A stretch of 64,000 nucleotides of DNA from Mediterraneibacter glycyrrhizinilyticus (GTDB taxonomy: Bacteria > Bacillota > Clostridia > Lachnospirales > Lachnospiraceae), in contig NZ_JADMSO010000003.1 of assembly GCF_015560805.1 (NCBI RefSeq), positions 124,001-188,000 of the forward strand, given 5' to 3'. A model generated the notes under the pieces. The model saw only the letters and a program-made list of their open reading frames with translations, was not told the DNA's origin and did not search any database. Shown here in pieces: positions 34,263 to 43,317 of this stretch; within the stretch, counting starts at the first letter, position 1; every line of letters starts with the position of its first letter. Position numbers and translations under genes: made by a program.

Positions 34263-35602
34263 GTTTTGCAATGTGAAACGGAAGCGGATATGACGAACAC
34301 GGCAAACAGAGTGACGGTAAACTGGCTGAGAAGCAGACCCCATAAATAGCCGCGGATACCGAATCGCGGGATCCCATAAAAAACACTTCCGATCCGTAGC
34401 GCGAGACCGGCGGCGTTGATCAGGAATGTGGAGCCGGTCTTTCCGAAACCGTTGATCACGCTGAGCAGAGCGCTGTTGGTGTACAAAAACGGGCACATCC
34501 ATGCTAAAGTTACGATGAACTTTCCGGCTGTCCGGCTGTTGAAAAGCGTCATGCCGATGAAAGAACCCGTAAGCAGGAAAAACAGGCAGCACGAGAGACC
34601 GAGAATAAAACAAGCGGCAGTGACTTTTTTGATCAGGTCTGCGAGCTCTTTTTTCGTTTTTGACGTCTGTATTTCAGCGATGGTCGGCATGAGCATGACG
34701 GAGAGGGAATTGGTAATGGCGGATGGAAATAAAATACAGGGAAGCGCCATTCCGTTTAAAACTCCGTAGAGGCTCAAAGCTTCGGAAGTGCTGAGATGAT
34801 ATTGCCGGAGCTTTCCGGGGATCGAGATCGCTTCAATACTTTGGAGAAGATTGAGCAGTACCCGGTTTGCAGTTAAAGGCAGGGAAAGCGGCAGCAGTTC
34901 TTTGAGTCCGCAGAAGAGCCCGGAGAGCGAAAGGTGTGAGCGTGTAGCGTTCTTTTTTTCGGGGCGGGAAAAAGGGCGGAAAAATGTATGCAGTGTGTAG
35001 AGGGCGGAAACCATTTCACCAAGTACGAGTCCGCCGACCGCAACGGCAATCGAGGCGGTACCGCCTTGTTTTTGGATCATGAAACAGAAGAAAAATACCG
35101 AGGTGATCCGGGCGGTCTGCTCGATCAATTGTGAGAGCGCCGGGATTTTTGTCTGCTTCTTTCCGAAACTGTATCCGCAGATGCAGCTGTGGACTGCGGA
35201 GAATGGCATGGTGTATGAGAGGATTACAAGAAGCTGTTGACAGCGTGCATCTCCTAATAATTGATTGGCAATATATGCCGCATGGTCTTGAAGAAAGATC
35301 GTGCTGATACAGGAAAGGAAAAACGAGAAGAGAAGACCTGTATAAAGAACGTGATGGGCTTCCTGCTCTTTCCCAAGTGAAACCTTGCAGGCTACTGTCC
35401 GTGAAATGGCAGTTTCAATGCCGGCCGTTGTGAGAGAATAACAAAGTGCATAGACAGGGAATATAAGCTGATACAGCCCGACACCCTCTTCCCCGAAAGA
35501 ATGACTCATAAAAATACGATAAAAAAATCCCATAAACCGGCTTAAAAAACCGGTCATGGTAAGGATCAGTGTACCGCGGATGATGGAAGATTTTTTTGCC
35601 AT
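34256..35602 (-). CDS. SpoVB/MurJ-type polysaccharide flippase
   Basis: 448 aa, MATE-like MVF superfamily, about 12-14 membrane helices. The N-terminal TLILTMTGFLSRFMGFFYRI and EEGVGLYQLIFPVYALCYSL are very close to the SpoVB pattern. GFLSRxxGFxxRI is shared with lipid II flippases. SpoVB acts in spore cortex synthesis, most likely by flipping lipid-linked precursors; a vegetative flippase role is the alternative. It is convergent with spoIIM and divergent from the Rrf2 regulator. No clear promoter was read. Confidence 0.85.
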   Translation of the reverse strand: MAKKSSIIRGTLILTMTGFLSRFMGFFYRIFMSHSFGEEGVGLYQLIFPVYALCYSLTTAGIETAISRTVACKVSLGKEQEAHHVLYTGLLFSFFLSCISTIFLQDHAAYIANQLLGDARCQQLLVILSYTMPFSAVHSCICGYSFGKKQTKIPALSQLIEQTARITSVFFFCFMIQKQGGTASIAVAVGGLVLGEMVSALYTLHTFFRPFSRPEKKNATRSHLSLSGLFCGLKELLPLSLPLTANRVLLNLLQSIEAISIPGKLRQYHLSTSEALSLYGVLNGMALPCILFPSAITNSLSVMLMPTIAEIQTSKTKKELADLIKKVTAACFILGLSCCLFFLLTGSFIGMTLFNSRTAGKFIVTLAWMCPFLYTNSALLSVINGFGKTGSTFLINAAGLALRIGSVFYGIPRFGIRGYLWGLLLSQFTVTLFAVFVISASVSHCKTK

Positions 35603-35651
35603 AGACTGCTCCTGAAAGAAAGGATTTTTATAACATATTCTGAAAATAGAC

Positions 35652-35716
35652 TTGACAGAACACGGATAAGAATGCTATTCTACAAACGGATAAATCCTAG
35701 TAAAATAATAGGGATT
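35652..35716 (+). promoter_or_regulatory. Promoter and inverted-repeat operator of the Rrf2/isc operon
   Basis: TTGACA (35652-35657) with TATTCT (35676-35681) at 18 bp. Downstream AATCCTA (35693-35699) and TAGGGATT (35709-35716) form an inverted repeat like other Rrf2-type operators, suggesting autoregulation. Confidence 0.55.
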
Positions 35717-35730
35717 AAGAAGGTGATAAT

Positions 35731-36165
35731 TTGAAACTATCGACAAAAGGCAGATATGGTCTGCGCGCTTTGATCGATCTGGCACAGAACAGTACAGAAG
35801 AGCCGGTTTCGATCACGAGTATTGCAGAACGGCAGGAAATTTCCGAACGGTATTTGGAACAACTGATGTCCAAATTGAAAAAGAGCGGGATTGTGAAGAG
35901 TATCAGGGGAGCTGCCGGCGGCTATATTCTTGCCAGACCGATGGAAGAAATTTCAGTGGGAGATATACTGCGTGCGTTGGAGGGCAGTCTGGATCCGGTG
36001 GATTGTCCGGGACTTTTAGAAGAGGGATGCAAATCGGCGGACAGTTGTGTGACGAAATATGTCTGGAAACGGATCAATGACAGTATCAACAGGACCGTAG
36101 ATGAGATCAGGCTGGATCAGCTTGTTAAAGGAGGATTAGAAGATGGAAAGATTGATATATCTTGA
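35731..36165 (+). CDS. Rrf2/IscR-type Fe-S cluster regulator
   Basis: 144 aa. The N-terminal winged HTH MKLSTKGRYGLRALIDLAQ is the family start, with the recognition region ISERYLEQLMSKLKKSGIV. Cys92, Cys100 and Cys106 (CPGLLEEGC, then SADSC) fit [2Fe-2S] binding as in IscR; the ligand His is not conserved visibly. The start is TTG with AGGTGATAA upstream. The downstream cysteine desulfurase overlaps by 23 nt, so it probably senses Fe-S status and controls its own operon. A CymR-like role in cysteine metabolism is the alternative. Confidence 0.9.
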   Translation: MKLSTKGRYGLRALIDLAQNSTEEPVSITSIAERQEISERYLEQLMSKLKKSGIVKSIRGAAGGYILARPMEEISVGDILRALEGSLDPVDCPGLLEEGCKSADSCVTKYVWKRINDSINRTVDEIRLDQLVKGGLEDGKIDIS

Positions 36166-37324
36166 CAATGCGGCGACGACAAAGACCGCACCGGAAGTGG
36201 TGGAGGCGATGCTTCCATATTTTACGGAGCATTTTGGAAATCCATCCAGTGTGTATGGATTTGCAGCGGCAAACAAGGAAGTGATCACAAGACAGAGAGA
36301 GATCATTGCAGATACGCTTGGCGCGAAAAGCAATGAGATTTATTTTACGGCAGGAGGAAGTGAGTCGGATAACTGGGCGCTGATCGCGACAGCGGAGGCA
36401 TATGCATCCAAGGGGAAACATCTGATCACAAGTAAGATCGAGCATCATGCGATCCTGCATACATGCGAATATCTGGAAAAGAAAGGTTTTGAGGTCACTT
36501 ATCTGGATGTGGACGAAAACGGGATCGTCGATCTGGAACAGCTGAAATCTGCGATCCGGGAGGATACGATCTTGATTTCCATTATGTATGCGAACAATGA
36601 GATCGGAACAATCCAGCCGATCCGGGAAATTGGAGCGATCGCGCATGAACATGGCATTTTGTTCCATACCGATGCGGTGCAGGCGTTTGGACAGGTCCCG
36701 ATCAACGTAGACGAGGATCAGATCGATATGCTCAGCGCGAGCGGACATAAGCTGAACGGACCGAAAGGGATCGGATTTCTTTATATCCGCAAAGGCGTGA
36801 AAATCCGTTCGTTTATCCACGGAGGAGCGCAGGAGAGAAGAAGACGGGCGGGTACGGAAAATGTACCGGGGATCGTTGGATTCGGAAAGGCTGTGGAACG
36901 TGCGGTTTCCACAATGGAAGCACGCACAAAGAAAGAACGTGAACTGCGGGATTATCTGATCGAACGGATCGAAAAAGAAATCCCATATTGCAGATTGAAC
37001 GGCGATCGGACAAAACGTCTTCCGAACAATGTGAATTTCAGTTTCCGTTTTATCGAGGGAGAATCGTTGCTGATTATGCTGGATATGAAAGGAATCTGCG
37101 CGTCAAGCGGATCGGCCTGTACGTCAGGTTCTTTGGATCCGTCCCATGTGCTTTTGGCGATCGGCCTGCCGCATGAGATCGCACACGGATCTCTGCGGAT
37201 GACATTGAGCGAAGAGACGACAAAAGAGGATCTGGATTATGTAGTAGAGAATTTAAAAGAAATTGTGAGCAATCTGCGGAGCATGTCGCCGTTGTATGAG
37301 GATTTTGTAAAAAAACAGAAATAA
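36143..37324 (+). CDS. Cysteine desulfurase (IscS/NifS)
   Basis: 393 aa, class V aminotransferase fold with PLP. The PLP lysine is in SASGHKLNGPKGIGF (about 200). The sulfur-carrying Cys is in SSGSACTSGSLDPSHVL (about 325), the IscS-like long loop. It takes sulfur from cysteine for Fe-S clusters and tRNA thiolation; both partners, IscU and MnmA, are the next genes. AAAGGAGG before the ATG lies within the regulator gene. Confidence 0.95.
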   Translation: MERLIYLDNAATTKTAPEVVEAMLPYFTEHFGNPSSVYGFAAANKEVITRQREIIADTLGAKSNEIYFTAGGSESDNWALIATAEAYASKGKHLITSKIEHHAILHTCEYLEKKGFEVTYLDVDENGIVDLEQLKSAIREDTILISIMYANNEIGTIQPIREIGAIAHEHGILFHTDAVQAFGQVPINVDEDQIDMLSASGHKLNGPKGIGFLYIRKGVKIRSFIHGGAQERRRRAGTENVPGIVGFGKAVERAVSTMEARTKKERELRDYLIERIEKEIPYCRLNGDRTKRLPNNVNFSFRFIEGESLLIMLDMKGICASSGSACTSGSLDPSHVLLAIGLPHEIAHGSLRMTLSEETTKEDLDYVVENLKEIVSNLRSMSPLYEDFVKKQK

Positions 37325-37374
37325 AAAATAGAAATACGAAACGGAAATATCAAAAAGAGTTGGAGGTTACAGTT

Positions 37375-37818
37375 ATGTATACAGAGAAAGTTATGGATCA
37401 TTTTCAGCATCCGAGAAACGTAGGAGAAATCGAGAACGCCAGCGGAGTCGGCACAGTGGGAAACGCGAAGTGCGGCGATATCATGAGGATTTATCTGGAT
37501 ATCGATGAAAATGAGATCATCCGGGATGTGAAGTTTAAGACATTTGGATGCGGCGCGGCAGTTGCTACAAGCAGCATGGCGACCGAGCTTGTGAAAGGAA
37601 AGAATATCCGGGAAGCGATGCAGGTGACCAATAAAGCGGTAATGGAAGCGCTGGATGGACTTCCGCCGGTAAAGGTACATTGTTCCCTGCTTGCAGAAGA
37701 GGCGATCCATGCGGCGCTCTGGGATTATGCGGAGAAGCATGGAATTACGATCGAGGGGCTGGAGAAACCGAAATCAGATATTCATGAGGATGAAGAAGAG
37801 GAAGAAGAGGAATATTGA
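37375..37818 (+). CDS. Fe-S cluster scaffold protein (IscU/NifU N-terminal type)
   Basis: 147 aa. The three scaffold cysteines are present: GNAKCGDIM with the adjacent Asp, TFGCGAAVATSS and KVHCSLLAEEA. The C-terminus carries an extra run of acidic residues (DIHEDEEEEEEEY) that standard IscU lacks. ATG 37375 has GGAGG upstream; a TTG at 37360 is disfavoured. The stop TGA overlaps the mnmA ATG (TGATG). It builds clusters with the upstream desulfurase. Confidence 0.93.
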   Translation: MYTEKVMDHFQHPRNVGEIENASGVGTVGNAKCGDIMRIYLDIDENEIIRDVKFKTFGCGAAVATSSMATELVKGKNIREAMQVTNKAVMEALDGLPPVKVHCSLLAEEAIHAALWDYAEKHGITIEGLEKPKSDIHEDEEEEEEEY

Positions 37819-38888
37819 TGAAGAAAGTAGTGGTCGGAATGTCCGGCGGCGTGGATTCTTCGGTTGCGGCATATCTTCTGAAAGAGCAGGGATATGAAGT
37901 GATCGGAGTCACCATGCAGATCTGGCAGGATGAAGAGCAGGCGGTACAGGAAGAAAACGGCGGATGCTGCGGATTGAGCGCGGTGGATGACGCGCGGCGC
38001 GTTGCGGCACAGCTTGAGATCCCTTATTATGTTATGAATTTTAAAGAGGAATTTAAACATCATGTGATCGACTATTTTGTGGAAGAGTACCGTCAGGGAA
38101 GAACACCGAATCCATGTATCGCATGCAACAGATATGTAAAATGGGAATCTCTTTTGAACCGGAGCCTGGCGATTGGAGCGGACTATATCGCGACCGGACA
38201 TTATGCAAGGATCGTCTGTCTGGAAAATGGGCGTTATACATTGCAGCGCTCTGCAAATCTTGCAAAAGACCAGACGTATGCACTTTATAATCTGACACAG
38301 GAACAACTGAAGAGAACGTTGATGCCGGTAGGCGCGTATTCCAAAGAAGAAATTCGTGGAATCGCGGAAAAGATCGGGCTTATGGTGGCGTCGAAGCCGG
38401 ACAGTCAGGATATCTGTTTTGTACCGGACGGGGATTATGCTTCTTATATAGAAGAAACGGCGGGAGTGCATATGCCTGAGGGGAATTTTGTTCTGACAGA
38501 CGGGACCGTGATCGGAAGACATAAAGGGATCACGCATTATACGGTCGGACAGAGAAAAGGGCTGGGACTGGCGCTCGGCTATCCGGCGTTTGTGTTGGAG
38601 ATCCGACCGGATACAAATGAGGTCGTGATCGGAACGCATGCCGAATCTATGGCGGATTCCCTGCGTGCAAACCATCTGAACTTTATGTCGGTGGAAGAGC
38701 TGACGGAGCCGAAACGGGTTTTTACGAAGATCAGATATAATCATAAAGGTGTCTGGGCGACTGTTGAAAAGGTGGGAGAAGACGAGGTACTTTGTACGTT
38801 TGAGGAACCACAGCGTGCAGTGACGCCGGGACAGGCAGTTGTATTCTATGACGGCGATTATGTACTGGGAGGCGGAACGATCCTATGA
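37818..38888 (+). CDS. mnmA: tRNA-specific 2-thiouridylase MnmA
   Basis: 356 aa. PP-loop GMSGGVDSS at the N-terminus, catalytic Cys in GRTPNPCIACNRYVKW (about 100), second Cys in DSQDICFVPDGDY (about 198). It makes 2-thiouridine at U34 of Lys, Glu and Gln tRNAs using sulfur from the cysteine desulfurase encoded in the same operon. ATG 37818 overlaps the scaffold stop by one base; a TTG start 3 nt earlier is unlikely. The next gene overlaps by 4 nt. Confidence 0.96.
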   Translation: MKKVVVGMSGGVDSSVAAYLLKEQGYEVIGVTMQIWQDEEQAVQEENGGCCGLSAVDDARRVAAQLEIPYYVMNFKEEFKHHVIDYFVEEYRQGRTPNPCIACNRYVKWESLLNRSLAIGADYIATGHYARIVCLENGRYTLQRSANLAKDQTYALYNLTQEQLKRTLMPVGAYSKEEIRGIAEKIGLMVASKPDSQDICFVPDGDYASYIEETAGVHMPEGNFVLTDGTVIGRHKGITHYTVGQRKGLGLALGYPAFVLEIRPDTNEVVIGTHAESMADSLRANHLNFMSVEELTEPKRVFTKIRYNHKGVWATVEKVGEDEVLCTFEEPQRAVTPGQAVVFYDGDYVLGGGTIL

Positions 38889-39706
38889 TCAGGGCAGATT
38901 TTCATACACATACTTGTTTTTCCACAGACAGCGAAACTCCGGTGCGGGAGATGATCGAACAGGCAGCAGAATGTGGTTTGAAGACTCTTTGCATTACGGA
39001 TCACTGGGATGAAGATTATCCGAAAGGGCTGGAAGAAACTCCGGGGATACCGTTTCGGTTTGATCTGGATGCGTATGGGAAGACACTGGAAAAGCTCCGG
39101 GATGAATACCGGGATAAACTGGATCTCAGGATTGGAGTGGAAATCGGACTTCAGCCGCATCTCGGAACATTTTACAAAGAGTTCGTAAAACGGTATCCGT
39201 TTGATTTTGTGATCGGATCCGTACATCTTGTAAATGGAAGCGATCCTTATTTTGGAGAACTGTTCCGGGAACTTGGTGACGAAGAGGGATACCGGGAGAC
39301 TTGGAGACAGACCGTTCAGAATGTCCGGCAGATCGGGGATTTTGATGTGCTGGGACATCTGGATTATGTCGTACGCTATGGGATAGAGCAGGAAAAGGAA
39401 TATTCTTACCGGAAATTTGCGGATGAGATCGATGAGATCCTAAAGATTCTGATCGAAAGGGGAAAAGGTCTGGAAGTCAATACGGCGGGGTTAAAATACG
39501 GACTGCCGTTTGCACATCCGCATCCGGATATACTGAAGCGTTACCGGGAGCTGGGCGGGGAGATCATTACGGTCGGATCTGACGCGCATCGTCCGGAACA
39601 TATTGCTTATGAATTTGCAAAAATAGCGGAGATCCTGCAGGAATGCGGGTTCCGATATTATGCAGAATACCGGAATCGTCATCCTGAATTTTATCCGATT
39701 CTGTAA
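38885..39706 (+). CDS. PHP-domain histidinol-phosphatase family protein
   Basis: 273 aa. The metal motifs of the PHP fold are visible: ADFHTHTCFSTD near the start, CITDHWDED, IGVEIGLQPH, DFVIGSVHL, VLGHLDYV and ITVGSDAHRPEH. It matches HisJ-type histidinol-phosphate phosphatases, the penultimate step of histidine synthesis. There are no his genes nearby; it is joined to mnmA by an ATGA overlap, so another phosphoester substrate is possible. Confidence 0.85.
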   Translation: MIRADFHTHTCFSTDSETPVREMIEQAAECGLKTLCITDHWDEDYPKGLEETPGIPFRFDLDAYGKTLEKLRDEYRDKLDLRIGVEIGLQPHLGTFYKEFVKRYPFDFVIGSVHLVNGSDPYFGELFRELGDEEGYRETWRQTVQNVRQIGDFDVLGHLDYVVRYGIEQEKEYSYRKFADEIDEILKILIERGKGLEVNTAGLKYGLPFAHPHPDILKRYRELGGEIITVGSDAHRPEHIAYEFAKIAEILQECGFRYYAEYRNRHPEFYPIL

Positions 39707-39762
39707 AATAGACAGTTTTTGCCAAAAATGCGTCGGGAAGACGGAAAAAATGTATTTAGTAC

Positions 39763-39865
39763 TTGAATTTTTGTTCTTGATTTAGTACAATAATTTCTAG
39801 TTGATGAATCTTTAACAAACCATGTGTTTTGTGGGAAATTCACCATGTAAACTGCACAGCAGTTT
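39763..39865 (+). promoter_or_regulatory. gap promoter and leader hairpin
   Basis: TTGAAT (39763-39768), 17 bp, TACAAT (39786-39791). The leader holds AAACTGC-ACA-GCAGTTT (39849-39865), a small hairpin upstream of the SD AGGAGG. Confidence 0.6.
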
Positions 39866-39894
39866 CACAATTAAACTTTTAGGAGGAATTAATC

Positions 39895-40908
39895 ATGGCA
39901 GTAAAAGTAGCGATTAATGGATTTGGACGTATTGGACGTCTTGCATTCAGACAGATGTTCGGAGCAGAGGGATTTGAGATCGTAGCGATCAACGACCTTA
40001 CATCTCCGAAGATGCTGGCTCACCTGCTGAAGTATGACTCTTCACAGGGAAAATATGAACTGGCTGATAAAGTAGAAGCTGGAGAGGATTCCATTATTGT
40101 AGACGGAAAGGAAATCAAAATTTACGCAAAGGCGAATGCAGCTGAGCTTCCATGGGGAGAGATCGGTGTAGACGTAGTTCTGGAGTGTACAGGATTCTAC
40201 ACATCCAAAGAGAAAGCACAGGCTCATATCGATGCAGGCGCTAAATACGTTGTTATTTCCGCACCGGCTGGAAACGATCTGCCGACAATCGTATACAATG
40301 TAAACCACGAGAAACTGACAAAAGATGATCACATCATCTCCGCAGCTTCCTGTACAACAAACTGTCTGGCACCGATGGCTAAGGCTCTGAACGACCTGGC
40401 ACCGATCAAGACAGGTATCATGTGCACGATCCACGCTTACACAGGAGATCAGATGACTCTGGACGGACCGCAGAGAAAAGGCGATCTGAGAAGATCTCGT
40501 GCAGCAGCAGTTAATATCGTACCGAACAGCACAGGTGCAGCGAAAGCGATCGGTCTTGTTATTCCGGAACTGAACGGAAAACTGATCGGAGCTGCTCAGC
40601 GTGTTCCTACCCCGACTGGATCTACAACAATCCTGACAGCAGTTGTTGAAGGAAACGTAACAGTTGATCAGATCAACGAAGCTATGAAAGCTGCTTCCAA
40701 CGAGTCCTTCGGATACAACACAGACGAGATCGTATCCAGCGATATCGTAGGAATGAGATTCGGTTCTCTGTTCGATGCAACACAGACAATGGTTCTTCCG
40801 CTTGATAATGGAACAACACAGGTACAGGTTGTATCTTGGTATGACAATGAGAATTCTTACACAAGCCAGATGGTAAGAACGATCAAATACTTCGGAACAT
40901 TACTGTAA
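39895..40908 (+). CDS. gap: Glyceraldehyde-3-phosphate dehydrogenase, type I
   Basis: 337 aa. NAD-binding [13 protein letters not shown] at the N-terminus; catalytic SCTTNCLAP (Cys near 155) and substrate-binding [19 protein letters not shown]. It oxidises glyceraldehyde-3-phosphate with NAD and phosphate in glycolysis. AGGAGG precedes the ATG. Codons are biased toward GCT, ACA, GTA and CTG as in highly expressed genes, visibly unlike neighbours. Its own promoter and a strong terminator separate it partly from pgk. Confidence 0.98.
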   Translation: MAVKVAINGFGRIGRLAFRQMFGAEGFEIVAINDLTSPKMLAHLLKYDSSQGKYELADKVEAGEDSIIVDGKEIKIYAKANAAELPWGEIGVDVVLECTGFYTSKEKAQAHIDAGAKYVVISAPAGNDLPTIVYNVNHEKLTKDDHIISAASCTTNCLAPMAKALNDLAPIKTGIMCTIHAYTGDQMTLDGPQRKGDLRRSRAAAVNIVPNSTGAAKAIGLVIPELNGKLIGAAQRVPTPTGSTTILTAVVEGNVTVDQINEAMKAASNESFGYNTDEIVSSDIVGMRFGSLFDATQTMVLPLDNGTTQVQVVSWYDNENSYTSQMVRTIKYFGTLL

Positions 40909-40954
40909 ATCGAAGTCTTAGACAGACAATTACATTCTGAAATAGACTCAGGAA

Positions 40955-40988
40955 AGGGTCCGGTCTTATGTGGACCGGGCTCTTTTTT
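40955..40988 (+). terminator. Intrinsic terminator between gap and pgk
   Basis: AGGGTCCGGT, 9-nt loop, ACCGGGCTCT, then a T-run. Confidence 0.82.
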
Positions 40989-41050
40989 CATCTTGTCCCA
41001 CTGAAAATATTATATTTTAAGCGGGGTATATAAAAAGGAGATAAGTAGAT

Positions 41051-42244
41051 ATGCTGAATAAAAAATCTGTTGATGATATTAATGTAAAAGGAAAACGCGT
41101 ACTTGTAAGATGTGATTTCAACGTTCCGTTGATCGATGGAAAGATCACAGACGAGAACCGTCTTGTTGCAGCGCTTCCGACGATTAAAAAACTGGTAGCT
41201 GACGGCGGAAAGATCATTCTTTGTTCTCACCTTGGCAAACCGAAAGGAGAGCCGAAACCGGAATTGTCACTGGCACCGGTAGCAGTAAGACTTTCCGAAC
41301 TGCTCGGACAGGAAGTGAAATTTGCAGCGGATCCGGAAGTAGTAGGACCGAACGCAAAGGCAGCTGTTGAGGCAATGAATGACGGTGAGATCATCTTACT
41401 TGAGAACACACGTTACAGAGCAGAAGAGACAAAGAACGGCGAGGCATTCAGCAAAGACCTTGCATCTCTCTGCGACGTATTTGTAAACGACGCATTTGGT
41501 ACAGCACATAGAGCACACTGCTCCAACGTAGGAGTAACACAGTTTGTCGATACTGCAGTTGTAGGATACCTGATGCAGAAAGAAATCGATTTCCTCGGAA
41601 ACGCAGTAAACAATCCGGAGAGACCGTTTGTGGCAATCCTCGGAGGAGCAAAAGTATCCAGTAAGATTTCTGTAATCGAGAACCTGCTTGACAAAGTAGA
41701 CACACTGATCATCGGCGGTGGAATGTCCTACACATTCAGCAAAGCGTTGGGCGGAAGTGTTGGCGTTTCTCTTCTGGAAGAAGATTACTGCCAGTACGCG
41801 CTGGATATGCTTAAGAAAGCGGAAGAGAAAGGTGTGAAACTGCTTCTTCCGGTAGATAACGTAATTGCAGATGATTTCTCTAACGATGCAAATACAAAGG
41901 TTGTAAAACGTGGAGAGATTCCGGACGGTTGGGAAGGTCTGGATATCGGACCGGAAACAGCAGAGATTTTCTCAAAAGCTGTAAAAGAAGCGAAAACAGT
42001 TGTATGGAACGGACCGATGGGTGCATTCGAGATGCCGAAGTTCGCAGCAGGTACAGAGGCAGTTGCAAAAGCACTGGCTGAGACAGATGCTGTTACGATC
42101 ATCGGAGGCGGAGATTCCGCAGCAGCAGTAAACCAGCTTGGATACGGTGATAAGATGACACATATTTCCACAGGCGGCGGAGCTTCTCTGGAATTTCTGG
42201 AGGGAAAAGAACTGCCGGGTGTTGCAGCGGCAAACGATAAGTAA
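41051..42244 (+). CDS. pgk: Phosphoglycerate kinase
   Basis: 397 aa, two Rossmann-like domains. The N-terminal substrate motif [12 protein letters not shown] and SHLGKPKG are present, as are the hinge [13 protein letters not shown] and the nucleotide-binding [14 protein letters not shown] and GGGDSAAAV. It makes ATP from 1,3-bisphosphoglycerate. SD AAAGGAGAT precedes the ATG. tpiA follows after 68 nt on the same strand. Confidence 0.98.
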   Translation: MLNKKSVDDINVKGKRVLVRCDFNVPLIDGKITDENRLVAALPTIKKLVADGGKIILCSHLGKPKGEPKPELSLAPVAVRLSELLGQEVKFAADPEVVGPNAKAAVEAMNDGEIILLENTRYRAEETKNGEAFSKDLASLCDVFVNDAFGTAHRAHCSNVGVTQFVDTAVVGYLMQKEIDFLGNAVNNPERPFVAILGGAKVSSKISVIENLLDKVDTLIIGGGMSYTFSKALGGSVGVSLLEEDYCQYALDMLKKAEEKGVKLLLPVDNVIADDFSNDANTKVVKRGEIPDGWEGLDIGPETAEIFSKAVKEAKTVVWNGPMGAFEMPKFAAGTEAVAKALAETDAVTIIGGGDSAAAVNQLGYGDKMTHISTGGGASLEFLEGKELPGVAAANDK

Positions 42245-42312
42245 AAAGCTTGGCGAGGCAGTATTGAACTGAATATGCACAGAGACAAATAGGGTAAAGG
42301 GAGAACAAAATC

Positions 42313-43062
42313 ATGGCAAGAAAGAAAATTATCGCAGGTAACTGGAAAATGAACAAAACTCCGAGCGAGGCAGTAGCTCTTGTGGAAGAACTGAAACCGC
42401 TCGTAGCAAATGAAGAGGTAGACGTTGTATTCTGTGTTCCTGCAATCGACATCGTGCCGGTAGTAGAAGCAGTCAAAGGAAGCAATATCCAGGTTGGCGC
42501 TGAGAATATGTATTTTGAAGAGAGCGGAGCATACACAGGAGAGATCGCTCCGAACATGCTTGTTGATGCAGGCGTAAAATATGTGGTTCTCGGACATTCT
42601 GAGAGAAGAGATTACTTTGGCGAGACAAATGAAGACGTAAATAAAAAAGTGCTGAAAGCATTCGAGCACGGAATCACACCGATCATGTGCTGCGGAGAAA
42701 CTCTGGAGCAGAGAGAACAGGGCGTGACAATGGACTTTATCCGTCAGCAGGTAAAAGTCGGATTCCAGAACGTAACGGCAGATCAGGCAAAAACAGCAGT
42801 GATCGCTTATGAGCCGATCTGGGCGATCGGAACAGGAAAGACAGCTACCACAGAACAGGCAGAAGAAGTTTGTGCGGGAATCCGTGCATGCATCGCTGAA
42901 GTATACGATGAAGCAACAGCGGAAGCAATCCGTATCCAGTACGGCGGATCTGTCAATGCGGGAAATGCAGCAGAATTGTTTGCGCAGCCGGACATTGACG
43001 GAGGACTCGTAGGAGGCGCATCTTTGAAAGCTGATTTCGGAAAGATCGTAAACTACAAATAA
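42313..43062 (+). CDS. tpiA: Triosephosphate isomerase
   Basis: 249 aa, TIM barrel. [12 protein letters not shown] holds the catalytic Lys, [13 protein letters not shown] the catalytic His, [15 protein letters not shown] the catalytic Glu and mobile loop, and [10 protein letters not shown] the phosphate-binding loop. It interconverts dihydroxyacetone phosphate and glyceraldehyde-3-phosphate. It probably shares the pgk transcript and ends at a strong terminator. Confidence 0.98.
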   Translation: MARKKIIAGNWKMNKTPSEAVALVEELKPLVANEEVDVVFCVPAIDIVPVVEAVKGSNIQVGAENMYFEESGAYTGEIAPNMLVDAGVKYVVLGHSERRDYFGETNEDVNKKVLKAFEHGITPIMCCGETLEQREQGVTMDFIRQQVKVGFQNVTADQAKTAVIAYEPIWAIGTGKTATTEQAEEVCAGIRACIAEVYDEATAEAIRIQYGGSVNAGNAAELFAQPDIDGGLVGGASLKADFGKIVNYK

Positions 43063-43087
43063 TCCGACGGGATCATGAAGCAGATAT

Positions 43088-43118
43088 AGGGGAATCCGGA
43101 ATTTTCCGGATTCCTTTT
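43088..43118 (+). terminator. Intrinsic terminator after tpiA
   Basis: GGAATCCGGAA pairs with TTCCGGATTCC, followed by TTTTG. Confidence 0.82.
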
Positions 43119-43228
43119 GTGTATTGTGTGTCCGGCGATTATGCAATGACCTGCCGTGGCATTTCGGACTTTTGGAAATTTTTATTGGAGTATCCGGCGG
43201 AATTTTGAGGGGACTTTCCAATGGAATC

Positions 43229-43257
43229 TTGCAAAATCCCATCAAAACGAGTACAAT
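43229..43257 (+). promoter_or_regulatory. gpmI promoter
   Basis: TTGCAA (43229-43234), 17 bp, TACAAT (43252-43257). Confidence 0.6.
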
Positions 43258-43317
43258 AGGAACGGATATAGTTCATGTAGGATTACATGAAAAAAGCGAA
43301 ATAAAAGGAGAAAAAAG

